A stretch of DNA of 60,000 nt, from contig NC_092680.1 of assembly GCF_964355755.1 (NCBI RefSeq), positions 5,683,001 through 5,743,000 of the forward strand, read 5' to 3'. Source of the DNA: Antedon mediterranea. Lineage: Eukaryota > Echinodermata > Crinoidea > Comatulida > Antedonidae. A program made the position numbers and the translations under genes. This document shows, one piece after another, positions 49,901-60,000 of this stretch (its first letter is position 1; every line of letters starts with the position of its first letter). The notes under the pieces were generated by a model, which did no database searches, had not been told where the DNA came from, and worked only from the letters and a program-made list of their open reading frames with translations.

Positions 49901-52900
49901 AGAACTTTTGAAAGAGGAGCTTAAAAACAACCACCAACCTCCTGTATAGCTGCAGACTTCTGGCCCATAACAAGCCTGCACATGATAATGTGTTCTAACA
50001 ACATGAGTTGGAATGCAGCCAGGATAGGATGTGAATCAATAATCTTTAACTTCTCAATCTGTAACAGTGCTTTATCTGTGTATTTATGAGCTTTGTCCAT
50101 GTAACCTGCCTGCATGGAGTGCATCACAGTAATCTAAAATATTCATAACAAAATCATATTTAATAATTCAATAATATATAAATAGTTATAGTAGTTAAAT
50201 CATGTATGATACCACCAAAGTTAAAATCAAAATTGTGAGGCATTTGATGAATAGGTAAACTGCCTTAAAATACCGTGACATGTTTCGAGAATACTATTCT
50301 CATCATCAGAACTGAAATCAATGCCTAGAGTATCTATATACAGTCAACTCTCCCAATACCGGACACCCTTGGGCGGGCATATATTTTCCGGTTTTTCGAA
50401 AGTCCGGTTTCCTGAAAACATATTTTTAAAGTCATCACGTTGTCACCGAATGCTGCCCGGTACGGTCTCCTAGCGTAGGGAAGGCCTAGGCTAGGCTATG
50501 ATTGTGTCAATCTAGTTTTAATTAAATAAATACTGATAGGCCTAGGCCTACTTTATTAATATTAAGCTACAGTAATTCAATTTACCTTTTTTAAAAGTTA
50601 CATTATTTACTGTACCAATAAAACATGTTACAATAGTAAATTATTGTTTCTCAATGTGTTTTTAACGGCAAAAAGGCCTACGTACGTACGTACGGTGAAC
50701 ATAATTTCGGTCTGTTTATTGTTTTTCGTGAGCTAGCTAGCAGCAGCAGCATGGGTGAAGGGCTTTGATTGATGCGCATGTGCAGAGGTGTCATAATCAA
50801 ATAAAAACGCCCACACCTAGACCACATGTTTTTTAAGCTCCTTTATTTTGACGTAATTTGATAGCAATGATGAAAATTGATTAGGTAAACAAGCCAAGCA
50901 ATAATGACACAATAATTAATTGGTAACATTTCAAAGTTTATTAACACTAGTTAAGTCAAGTTCATTGCGTTTACGTTTTGCCATACTGATTTCCAAATTT
51001 ATAATGATGCACATTTTTAGTCCCGTTTTTAGTGAAACATTCCTTTTTAAAGTCCTATTGCAATTGTGAATTTAACAATAATTTAAACAAAACAAAGACA
51101 CAGGAATGTAAATTTAACTTTATTAAAAAACAATTCATATGCTAAAAAACAGGGAGTTGTTAACAACTCCCTGCTAAAAACAATAGACATTAAGACATAG
51201 CGCTTCGATGTGAAAAAGCCCACCGCAGTTCGATACGCAACAAAGCAATTGCCGCCTCGTGGCAGTTTTTTTAACTGACCTGTCAATCACAGTGTAGTGC
51301 TCCATGGCAACATTATTTGATCGTACCGCGAAACGTCGCGCACTTCATGCATGGTGAGGGTATGGTTAAAAGCTTTTGTACATTGTGAATGTAGTGAATC
51401 CGAGTCAGCGACGACGATGTTACGTTGTTTTCGTAAATATTTGGAGTTTTTTAACCGTCAGTCCGGTTTTCAGACGCTAATTTTCGTGTTTTGTACTTCA
51501 TAATTTGTCCGGATTCCGGAATTGGGTATTCCGGTTTTCATAATAAATTACAGTACATTTAGAATAGGGACAAATTGGGCCCTCCAAAAAGGTCCGGTTT
51601 TTCGTGAATTCCGGTTTTGGGAGAGTCCGGTATTGGGAGAGTTGACTGTACCAACAATTTTAAGTTATAGTAGTGTTCTCCATAGGCCCCTGAAGCATCA
51701 TGTTTTGGATTGTTAAAAAAGCGAGTAAGTGGCCGCACGGTTAAGACAGTGGAACTGTAATTACGTAACTATAACGTTGACAAGGGTTTGAAGAGGTCAC
51801 CCAGTATAAATAAATAATAAATTAACAAAATAAAAGGTATTAACTGAACTGAGAATAACACAAGAATAAACATTTGCAATCAGAGAGATCTGTGTTCAAT
51901 TTTGGATGACAAGCACCACAAATGTGTATAACCAGAGCAGCGAATGGTTAGTTCACTTGCTGCTGGACATGTAGTGAAATTGAAAAGATACTCACTAAGT
52001 AAACAAGTACACACATGTGTTCCTTCGGTAACCAGTGAAAGTAGTCTGCTGGGTTTGCTGGTAAAGGTTCTAAAAAGCGAACAGATAGTTACTCAATGAT
52101 TTGCATGGAATACAATTTAAAGTATTGCTATGTCTGGCCTTAAGCTTTGTCTACACTAGTGTGATGTGCCTAAATATGGTAACAATATGCCCAAATATGG
52201 TAGTGAAATGACATCACATTTTTTTTTCAAATAAAGTTTGATAGTGTAGACAGTGCTTAAGAGTGGTCTACTATTCTGTCTTTTAACATTCTCTTCATAC
52301 AGAGTATTTATTGTGGTGATGTCACAGCGTATATATATCGTTCAGTTAAGCATCTTACTCTCTTCAGTTGTCTTATTGATCAGTTTTACAGTGTGTGCAT
52401 TCCAGCATTCCAGCATAATTTATTGTCAATTGTGATTCCAAGGTAACAATATTTCTGTATTCTTTATACACCTTCACTGTTATAACTATCAATGATTAAT
52501 ATATAAATTAATTTGTACATTTTTTATATCATAGTTAAAGTTGACAAAACATTTCATTGTTAAAAATGTTAAACTTACCATCATCTGAATTTAGATTTGT
52601 AATCTTTTGTATGGCTTGCTGTAACAACTTTAACGGTTGTTTGACTCCTTTAACCTATGAAAAATAAAGGTATATTTATATTCAATCCAATTTTTTTATT
52701 TCGGACAAACTGTCCACGTGAAACACATAAATACAAACAAAAGAAACAAATTAGATTCTGTAACAGCCATTGAGAAATGATAAAGGTAGGACCAAGAATT
52801 ATTCATTGACATGTAGACATCTAGCTCCATTAAAAATACATTCTGGAAGCCATCAATATATATTCATACAATTTATCATTTTGCTTTTGCTTTTCAATAT

Positions 52901-55900
52901 TCTGGCATAAAAACTGTAAATCTACAGTCTAAAAAAACTCATAGAAGCATTGAATATTATTTTCCAAAAACTGATTTCTAAACGTGTATTGCACATTTTT
53001 GTCGACTGAATTTGTACTACTATATTTAGAATACGCTGGACACAACAAACTATTTTATTAAGGGGTGAATCATTTTCAGTTCCTTTAATTGGGAAGCTTG
53101 TTTAATATTTGACCTACCTGCCCTGCAACTAGATAGTGTGAAACTTGTAGAACGAGAAAGAAAACGGTGAGTGACTCCTTAAGAGTTGGGTTGATCTGGC
53201 ATTGCTCAATTAATGTCCCACAACTTGATAACACTGTATGCACCTCTGTTAATTTATGCTCAATTAACAATAACTTAAAAAATACAAAGAATATTTTGGG
53301 TATTATAAAGATATCCTGTAAATGTAAATGGGGGAATAAGCTGCGACTGTACGTGTGTCCTCTTATATGGCAGTGATATGCTTAAATATGGTAGTGATAT
53401 GACATCACCATGTCCATATATTACTGGTACTGGTACTGGTTCAAATAACCGTCTCACAGAGACATCTGGTAGCCATTGACTTGAAGTTGGCATTTGGATG
53501 TGTTACTTTTAAATGTAGGCCTACAGTATGAGAGTGACTACTACCAAATTACACAGTCACAAAACAACTTATAAAACAGTTCATATATACAGTTAAAACA
53601 TTGCTGGGAATTATAAATTTCTGTTGAAGCAGGCTCTAATGAAGTTGCATCTAGTAAGTTGACTTTGTTGTACAACTCTATCAAGTACTGATGGTATCTT
53701 CCGACCTCTTCGTTTACTTTGTGTTGTGTGAAAAGTAAGAATTTTTGTAGGATCTTCATTTTCTTTTCTAATTACATGTCCGATCCAGTTGAATTGTTGC
53801 TTGTAGACATATTCTTCTAGCGGTTGACAGCCAGTAATTTTGTAGAGATCGTCATTATCAATTACGTAACGCCAGTCTATATAGTTTTCATCTGTTTCTT
53901 CATCTGAGGATATGTCTACATGGTTTGGTGGGCAGACTCTTTGAAAGCCATTCACTAGCATTCTTCTTAGGAAGGTTTTGTATGTTGTGCTAAGTTTGGA
54001 CATTTCACTTCCTGTTGCCCTCCAAGCATGGCAACCATAGGTGAGTCTACTCCTAACTAGACCATTAAGAAACATCATTCTTGTTTGTAGGTGGATCGTT
54101 CTGTTGGTAAGCAATGCCCTATTCTCTGCAAATGCTCCTTTGGCTGAATTGATTCTGTATTTTACTTCTTGATCTCCAATATGAACATCATTGTAGGTAG
54201 CCCATACACCAAGGTATCTAAAGTGTGTTACGTTGTTAATGTGTACGCCGCCAATTTGTATGATGCATCTTGGGTATTCTTCAACTTCCTCTTTCCAGTT
54301 CCATATAATGGTTTCTGTTTTGGGGGCACTAATTCTTAGGCCAAATTCCAGACAAACTTTATTCAAGATGTTCACAATGGTTTGCAGTTCTTCTTGTGAC
54401 CAGGAGCTTACAGCAAAGTCGTCAGCATAGCCACTTTCAAAGTCGTCATAGATGCCCCTTGATGGTGCTTTACATCTTTGAGCACGATTTGTAGCTTCAA
54501 TAGGAATTAGGTATCATTAGGCCATCCAAACTAGCATCTTTACAGCGTTGTTTGAACACTCTAATAACGTAATCAAAATATTGGTTAAACATGCTGGTAC
54601 TCTCATTACCACCCTGTCGCACCCCAGAAGATGTTTCGAACTTATCATCACTCGGATCGTCGTCAGCAAGGTATGCTTTCGTTGAGCTGTACAGTGATTG
54701 TATAATGTCAATCATAGTAGTAGACTGGTTTAAGTGAAACCTATTACGAACGCTTAGGAAAAGAAGATTACGATTCACATGGTCGAATGCTGCTGTTAAA
54801 TCAATGAAGCATGTATAGAGTTTGCGATTTGAGCGATACGCAATTTCCTGGATCTGCTTGATTACATATATAGCATCATTGCACCCTCTGTTGGACCTGA
54901 ATCCAAACTGTGTGCGTAGAAGTTGACTTTCATAAAAGATGGAAAAACGTGAAAGAATGATAACCATAAGTATCTTTGAAAATGTAGACCCAATTGATAT
55001 TCCTCTATACATTGATGGATCAAGTGGACTGCCTTTTTTTTTTCCAAATGGTTGTTAATTTGGACAGTCCCCAATCACTTGGTACTTCTTTCGTTCTCCA
55101 AATTTCCTCAAACAGTCTATGTACATGGTCGACGAATACTGGGTTCTCTGTGGCGACTTGCAACATTTCAGAAGCGACATCTAGGGTAGCTTTGCGACCT
55201 TTTAGATGTCCGATTGCATCAATAATTTCTTTCTTGGACAGAGGTTCATTGTCCATCTCAAATTCTGGTTGTCTCAGGTTGATAATATATTCTGGAGGTG
55301 TGCTAATTTCATCTGGGATTTTAAGGCTAGATTGGTCTGGATTAAAGTGATCTTTAAAGTGTTCACGTAATCCAGGACATTTTATAGGCTTTGGTGCTTT
55401 TCTTATAACATCACCGTGCTCCTTAGCTTTTCTCCATAAATCAAATATTTTTCTATTTTGGTGGGCTTCATTTAACTTGCTTGCTTCTTCATACAAATAT
55501 TCATTCCGTAGTTCCTTCACCCTTATCTTAATTGCTTTCTGCATAGCCTTGATCTCCTCTTCTTTGTAGGTAACTGTGCTTTTGTTAATATTCTTTCTTT
55601 CTTTTATAAGCTGTTGTAGTCTTTCATCACCATCCCAGGGATGAGCATTTTGGTTTCTTGTTTTCTTCGGGACTTCTTTAACTGCCTTATTTAGCACTGT
55701 CATAAGTGTTGTATAGCGCTCAGTTGATGTAGTGGTTGTTGTCTTTTCAGGAGAAGTAATTTCATTAATTTCTTCTTCTATCTTTGTTTTAACATTATTT
55801 CTTACTTCTCGATCTTTAAGTTTACTCATGTTGGCTCTCTTGCTCTGTTTTTTCTTTTTATGCTTCTTCCACCTGGCTTTGTTGGCTGGTGTTGTCATAT

Positions 55901-58900
55901 TACTCACAAGGATTCTATGATCCGACGAAAGATAATAGTTGTTATAGACTCTTGTGTCAGTAACATACTTCCTCAACCAGTGATCACATATGTTGTAATC
56001 TAGTATTTTCTTTGTAACACCATCGTTGCTATGCCAAGTGATCCGATGAACGTTTGGATGGTCAAACCAGGTGTTCAGTATGCATAGCTTGAAGTCAGAG
56101 CAGTAGTTGATGAGTCTTGTGCCATTGTCGTTACTAATGTCATCTGTGTCTTGAAATCTATGTAGGTTTCCATCAAAGAGTGATTTTCTGGTTGTTATTG
56201 TTGATGTTGCATTAAAGTCTCCCATCAGTAAGAGTTTTGTGTTGTTCTCGACTCTTGTTACTTTGGAGAGTTTTGCATAGAAAATATCCTTTGATGATTC
56301 TGAACCGGATTCCGTAGGAGAGTACGCAGACACAATTCTTAATTTACAATTTTTTATTGTGACGTCTATTGCCATTAGACGTTCATAAACATAATAAACA
56401 TTAGACACTTTGATATGGGGTGACTGTTTGATGGCAATAGCAACCCCATACATCTTTTTGATTTTCAGTCCAGTCCAGTATACATTGTAGCCCTCATGTG
56501 AGATTGCACCGGTACCAATCCGTCTCACTTCCTGCATACACACGATGTCAAGGTTTGCTGCTTTAATTTCAATGAGGGTTTCATGTAGTAAGAAGTCATC
56601 TGAGCAGGTATTAACATTAATCTGTCCTGCTCGCCAATGAAAATATTTTGCAGGCTTTTTTTTCCTAACTGCTTCTTGTACTTTCTTGTTTATGTTAGAA
56701 AGGTTTTTAGAATCTATATCTTTATTACTCTTTGTGTGAAATTTTGACTTGCGTCCACCACGGGTACCTCTATAATGGAAAATTCCCAAGTCTTTCAAAA
56801 CACTTCCAACCGCAGTAGTAATTTTTCCAGCATATTGTCTCAGGTTAAGTAGCTTTGAGTAGCTATAGTTATAGGTCAACATAGTTTACTCGTAGCAATG
56901 GTAGATTATAATAATAATATCACACCATGGAGTAACCATGATCACACATACACCGACTCTAGGCCCTGTAAACAAATCTTCTATGCTATGCTGTCCCAAA
57001 GTTCTAAGGCAACAATAGGCTTTGCTTCACTGAACACTGCTAAGACAATAGCATGCACACAGCTAGATAGGGCCTAGCTATAGCTATAAAAAAATCTTTT
57101 CTAAATCCAGTTTAGCTGATAAAAATAAGAAAAAAGAATATACAATACAATAGTTGTAAGTGCTGATAACAATATTGGTAGTAAAATCACTCTCAAAATG
57201 TGTACTTAAAACCCAAAAAGCAAGATTTTAAAAGCAGAATGGGAGTAACACTGTCAAGCGCCTCTGGCAGCCAGTAGTGATTGGTGATTGGCACATAAGA
57301 TTTCACATAATGTTTGATAGTTTTAGACTGTCACTGTTACTTACCATTCCTTTACTAAGAAGAAAGAGTGTCTGAGTATATTCTGAACCTGCTACTGCAG
57401 CGTAGTCCGCCCCAACTCCTAGGAGTTCACATGCCGACAGAAAGTCCTTCTCATGCGTATGTATTTGCTATTAGAAATAACATATAATCTATATTTATTT
57501 ATTGTTATATTGTTTAAATACAAATGATATGTCTGTATTATTTTATACTTATGGATTTAGTTGTGTCTTTTACCCAAACTACAGCTTATTTTAACATCAT
57601 CAAAGAAATACTAATAAGTTACATGAAATGTGCTATTTTGTTCTCAGTCACCAACCAAATAGACTAAAGTTCTGTCTACACTATCAAACTAGTTTGAAAA
57701 AAAAAAGTGTAATGTGCGCAAATATGGTAGTGATGCATTAATGTGGTATTGATATGACAGCATGATGTCTATATATGGGCAGGCACATCACATTTTTTTG
57801 ATAGTGTAGACAGCGAATGGATACAGATATCTCTGTACTCGCATATCTCAGCAAAAAACTGGGTACTCAACCTTTTGATTTTACATTTTTAAACGTAATG
57901 TTCCGAATTTCATATTTAGTAAAAGCATTACCATACTGTTTTTAACCTAACCTTTCAACTTATTTCTATGTGAAGCATTTTAAAATAAGATTGTGGGTTC
58001 GTTTTACATAACCAGATCCACATATCTGGTGAATCGTATGTCAGTATTTTGTTTTTACGACACTCCACGCGGCTAAGCGCCAATTGATATGCGCATAGCC
58101 GCATGAAAAAGAAACATTGCCGTAGGATTTGATTTGCCGGCGCCGGAAATGTGCAAGAAAAGGTGTGAAAGACACTCTATGTACACATTTTAATGTTAAA
58201 TTACATCCATATTTTCTTTAAAGACTGTTTGGTTTTATTTTATTTTGTATGGGGAAATCTGAACAAACATTAATTAAATACTTACAGCTAATTGGAAAAG
58301 TAGACGACAATGCCAGTAAGCGACCTGTTGAGAACTACTAATAGCTTTCCGAAGAATCTGCTTGGCAAGTTGAAATTGTTTCTGAATAATAAAAAAAAAC
58401 AAATGTCAATTGTATGATTATTTACAGAATCCAACATGATACCTGTAGTTGTAGATTAACTGAAATGTTCAGGGATGTAAAGGTAGTTTAAAATATGCAA
58501 TTTCATCTCCCTGAATATACTAGGTAACACTAGGTCATTTGGTGACTGTTTATAGTAGGTAAAACCAAGGCAATCTAACAGGACACTAAGCTCTTTTGGC
58601 AAGATAGGAACTCATAACAGTCCTTTGATCTTATGTCTGGCTGCGACAAATACCAACAGTACTGTACTATGAACATATTCTCTGCGGCGCATGGTGTCTT
58701 TTATTAAGGGGCTTGGAACTGATTGTGTCGCAGCCACACTTTGATCTCCGGAGCTCAGCATCCTGTAGATTGCCTTGGTAAAACTAACATGGGGCTCAGC
58801 TGGTTGATATAATGTGTAATGAAAGATTGCTTTAATAATAAGCTTTAGTGTAGGTGTTTAAACTTCACTGTATATTGTAAAATTAAAAACATTTGATGTA

Positions 58901-60000
58901 TACCCAAAACTTAACCAAATTTTGGCAGCTGCTTAAAGCTCCGTCTATCAAACTAGCTTAACAAAAAAAAGTGTGATGTTCTCAAATAGGGTAGTGATAT
59001 GCTTAAACATGGTAGTGATATGACATCATCATGTCCATGTATGGGCACGTATCACATGTTGTTGTCACATAAAGTTTGATAGTGTAGACAGAGCTTAAGA
59101 GAACTTCCATACCAAACTTACTGTAGTATTGCATTAATATTAAGTCTTATACATTTATTTCTTTTTAAACAAAACACCATGACAAATAATAAAATACTAT
59201 ACTTGTTGTTGATGTATCTCTGCAAGTAAACTAGCCGATTCAAACTTGACCTCTTCAAATGCTGGTATCTGAGATTTTATTTTAAGGTAAACAAATCTAC
59301 CAATATCTTGATTAAACCATTATTAAAAATTGAATTGAAAATCTATACAAGGTTCTACACAGTAAGATGGTAAATAAAATCGCATTATGTAATAGTTCAT
59401 ACTTTCAAAGTACATCCGAATGGTAATAGCCAAATGGGTAAAATCAGCTTTGCATAGAGTTAGTAATTAAAAATTGAATTGATTGGCCTATTAATATTTT
59501 GTATATAATTAATACAAATAATTATTCATCCGTGACGCATATAAATTATATAAATCACCACTACATACAGTACATGCCTTATTTATGTCTAGTAAATTGA
59601 CTTTGTAGTAGCTACAGGCCGCTCTTTTTGTATACTACTATCTAATGGCAATGCACTAACTGCTGTTGTGGAAAAATACAAAACACTGCACCGTGCATGT
59701 GTGTAAACCAAACCTAACACACATACACAAAAACAGGGTTGAGAGGTCAACTTGCGTTATGAAAAGGATACCGTCTGAGCAATCATCCACTGCAAAGAAA
59801 TTTAAAATAAAATTTAATTGCCATTTAATTTATTTACAATATCTAAAATAATGTTTGCATTTTAATTTATAGGTCAATGCGCTAACCGTACAAATGTAGA
59901 AAATAATACTCACTGCTCGTTCTAAATGCGTGCGGGCCAAATCGATGTTTTTGGTGTGAGCGAACAATAAACTTCCGAGTTGCAGACCCGTCCTGGCTTC
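40981..60000 (-). CDS. MAU2: MAU2 sister chromatid cohesion factor (SCC4), 5' end outside window
   Basis: Fifteen coding exons: 59914-60000 (runs off the edge), 59203-59268, 58286-58381, 57345-57467, 53118-53273, 52579-52654, 51996-52069, 49939-50133, 45215-45358, 44459-44539, 43953-44077, 43490-43601, 42318-42408, 41670-41797 and 40981-41046 (stop TAG); 1620 bp, 540 codons, all phases consistent. The protein follows human MAU2 from EART through to the C-terminus: [110 protein letters not shown] and a WVDGPLPPF...SLL tail. It is a superhelix of TPR-like repeats that wraps the NIPBL/SCC2 N-terminus to load cohesin on chromatin. Introns hold a LINE, a pogo element and a 3.7 kb inverted repeat. 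About six residues (human WLISQQ) are unaccounted for between the first two exons. Intron 49938-45359 has an unusual donor, GTTGGT. Confidence 0.97.
41440..41492 (+). mobile_element. CR1/L2-like 3' tail
   Basis: GGAAAGCGCTCATACTAAAT followed by GTGCGCTATATAAGTGTTAA, a common non-LTR 3' end. Lies in the last MAU2 intron side, no coding part seen. Confidence 0.5.
41886..42010 (-). mobile_element. hairpin MITE H1 copy
   Basis: Complete termini; centre GACAGGATGATGTCATATCG. Confidence 0.85.
42640..42725 (-). mobile_element. tRNA-derived SINE fragment (family S2)
   Basis: Minus strand: TGGTTGGTGGTTATGATGCT as a box A-like start, and CCTGGGTTTAAGTCCTGTC as a box B-like part. Confidence 0.45.
43097..43458. 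mobile_element. long foldback MITE, AAGGTCCATTTACACTAGG ends
   Basis: Left CTAAAGACCCATTTACACTA and right inverse TAGTGTAAATGGACCTTAA. Pairing continues inside (TCCTAGAACTATAGGATAAT against ATTATCCTATAGTTCT; AAACAAAAGAA against TTCTTTTGTTT), so the 362 bp folds as one hairpin. The right edge TTAA suits a TTAA target. Confidence 0.8.
44880..45115 (+). mobile_element. SINE S1 copy in a MAU2 intron
   Basis: Box A TTGGCCGAACGG, diverged box B, then the S1 body GGTGGAACAAGTCTTCT, CACTTTAAAGAACCCAG and GGGGCTAACCCGGTGAACTG. Confidence 0.75.
46292..47690 (-). pseudogene. left copy of unknown nuclease-like mobile-element gene, frameshifted
   Basis: Reading leftwards: an open part from about 47690 ([57 protein letters not shown]), a middle part with shifts, then 46942-46292 ([34 protein letters not shown], an acidic C-terminus [10 protein letters not shown]). 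Compared with the right copy it has two extra bases near the SSQEEADT region and lacks two bases near 46917, so the stretch between is out of frame. I recall similar long hypothetical proteins repeated in cnidarian and echinoderm genomes, but know no characterised function. The HAFTGxxxxSAFxxKGK and EEADT motifs resemble XPG/FEN1-type nucleases. Confidence 0.75.
47800..48794 (+). pseudogene. right copy of the same gene, N-terminally truncated
   Basis: Begins in the middle of the gene ([11 protein letters not shown]). Frame 1 covers [20 protein letters not shown] to YKECIYVTK (to about 48010). After a one-base shift the frame runs 48021-48794: [68 protein letters not shown], then the same acidic end [10 protein letters not shown]. 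Its last 207 codons differ from the left copy at roughly ten positions. The N-terminal half present in the left copy is missing here. Confidence 0.75.
49368..49383. repeat. C16 homopolymer
   Basis: Sixteen C just outside the inverted repeat. Confidence 0.9.
49487..49599 (-). mobile_element. hairpin MITE H1 copy, both termini eroded
   Basis: TTATGTGACTAAAAAATGTG to TTTTTGTCAAACTAATTTGG; the outer CTGTCTACAC boxes are lost. Confidence 0.6.
50341..51648. mobile_element. 1.3 kb non-autonomous pogo/Tigger-like element
   Basis: Starts CAGTCAACTCTCCCAATACC and ends GGTATTGGGAGAGTTGACTG, with TA on both sides (50339-50340, 51649-51650). Several CCGGTTTT/AAAACCGG-type motifs lie near both ends. The interior has (TACG)n at about 50680 and higher CpG. 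No transposase frame. It is larger than, and unrelated in its interior to, the element at 27173. Lies in the MAU2 intron between exons 51996 and 50133. Confidence 0.85.
51719..51800 (+). mobile_element. SINE S1 head fragment
   Basis: GCGAGTAAGTGGCCGCACGG (box A) to GACAAGGGTTTGAAGAGGTC (decayed box B); the body is missing. Confidence 0.65.
52141..52260 (+). mobile_element. hairpin MITE H1 copy with clear TTAA edges
   Basis: CTTAAGCTTTGTCTACACTA on the left and GTGTAGACAGTGCTTAAG on the right. The left arm is shortened; two-segment form. Confidence 0.85.
53365..53425 (+). mobile_element. hairpin MITE H1 fragment
   Basis: Only the central GGCAGTGATATGCTTAAATA...TGACATCACCATGTCC remains, followed by ACTGGT repeats. 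Confidence 0.5.
53611..56882 (-). mobile_element. APE-type non-LTR retrotransposon, nearly full ORF with two frameshifts
   Basis: Same strand as MAU2, in the intron between exons 57345 and 53273. The first frame (56882-55020, 620 codons) has a basic N-terminus, then an AP-endonuclease domain (about residues 105-330) with [36 protein letters not shown] and SSDHRILV. It then continues toward a reverse transcriptase. The frame breaks in an A10 run at 55034-55043. The next frame (55012-54497) has [31 protein letters not shown] and SSGVRQGG. A second one-base break near 54505 precedes the YADD catalytic motif (54418-54429). The last frame ends in [19 protein letters not shown], a typical LINE C-terminus. 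The general plan recalls RTE/Nimb-like groups, but I cannot fix the clade. Ends and target duplication not resolved. Confidence 0.9.
57666..57814 (+). mobile_element. hairpin MITE H1 copy
   Basis: Left terminus complete. The right arm lost the CATAAAGTTT box (ACATCACATTTTTTTGATAG). Confidence 0.8.
57815..58285. other. MAU2 intron with a GC-richer patch
   Basis: 58060-58170 has CGCGGCTAAGCGCC and GCGCATAGCCGC, a partial inverted pair, perhaps another decayed palindromic element. Nothing else recognised. Confidence 0.3.
58933..59099 (+). mobile_element. hairpin MITE H1 copy, two-segment form, TTAA edges
   Basis: CTTAAAGCTCCGTCTATCAA on the left and GTGTAGACAGAGCTTAAG on the right. Confidence 0.85.

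Overview
This is a 60 kb piece of an AT-rich, intron-rich animal genome. It holds three protein-coding genes, all on the minus strand, in introns and spacers full of small palindromic DNA transposons, tRNA-derived SINEs and broken LINEs. The encoded proteins are close to vertebrate ones. The GC-richer patches around first exons and the many hairpin MITEs make me favour a marine invertebrate deuterostome, perhaps an echinoderm, but nothing here proves the species.

Right to left, in the direction of transcription: (1) 60000-40981, MAU2 (SCC4), the cohesin-loader partner of NIPBL. I can place fifteen coding exons (539 codons plus stop); only the N-terminus lies beyond the window. (2) 32152-15116, the single-copy GATAD2/p66 gene, a NuRD subunit. 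The complete 654-residue coding sequence lies in six coding exons, behind an inferred non-coding first exon. (3) 9752-1002, the first five coding exons of a NEDD4-type C2-WW-HECT ubiquitin ligase (90 residues, most of the C2 domain); the gene continues past the left edge. Splice phases agree at every assigned junction in all three models, and the coding lengths are whole numbers of codons.

MAU2 followed by GATAD2, same strand and same order, is the human arrangement at 19p13.11 (MAU2-GATAD2A), so this looks like an ancient gene pair.

Mobile DNA: about 18 copies of one 120-165 bp hairpin family; two pogo/Tigger-like elements with TA target duplications (27173-27780, 50341-51648); a CRE-bearing MITE (18325-18707, relative at 27966); a GACGCA-rich palindrome (8986-9294); two TTAA-type foldbacks (22600-22854, 43097-43458); several tRNA-headed SINEs; a 5'-truncated L1-like LINE with a perfect 16 bp target duplication (6674-8186); and a nearly intact APE-type LINE (53611-56882) in a MAU2 intron. 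The most unusual object is a 3.7 kb inverted repeat in another MAU2 intron (45621-49337). Its two arms carry facing, decayed copies of one unknown gene whose motifs resemble XPG/FEN1-type nucleases. Two tandem arrays (26 bp units at 6131-6655, 16 bp units at 39226-39890) account for several false ORFs.

The genes act in separate nuclear or cytosolic processes: cohesin loading, chromatin remodelling and ubiquitination. No operon-like logic is implied. A forkhead-motif cluster with a 26 bp perfect palindrome sits just upstream of the inferred GATAD2 first exon.
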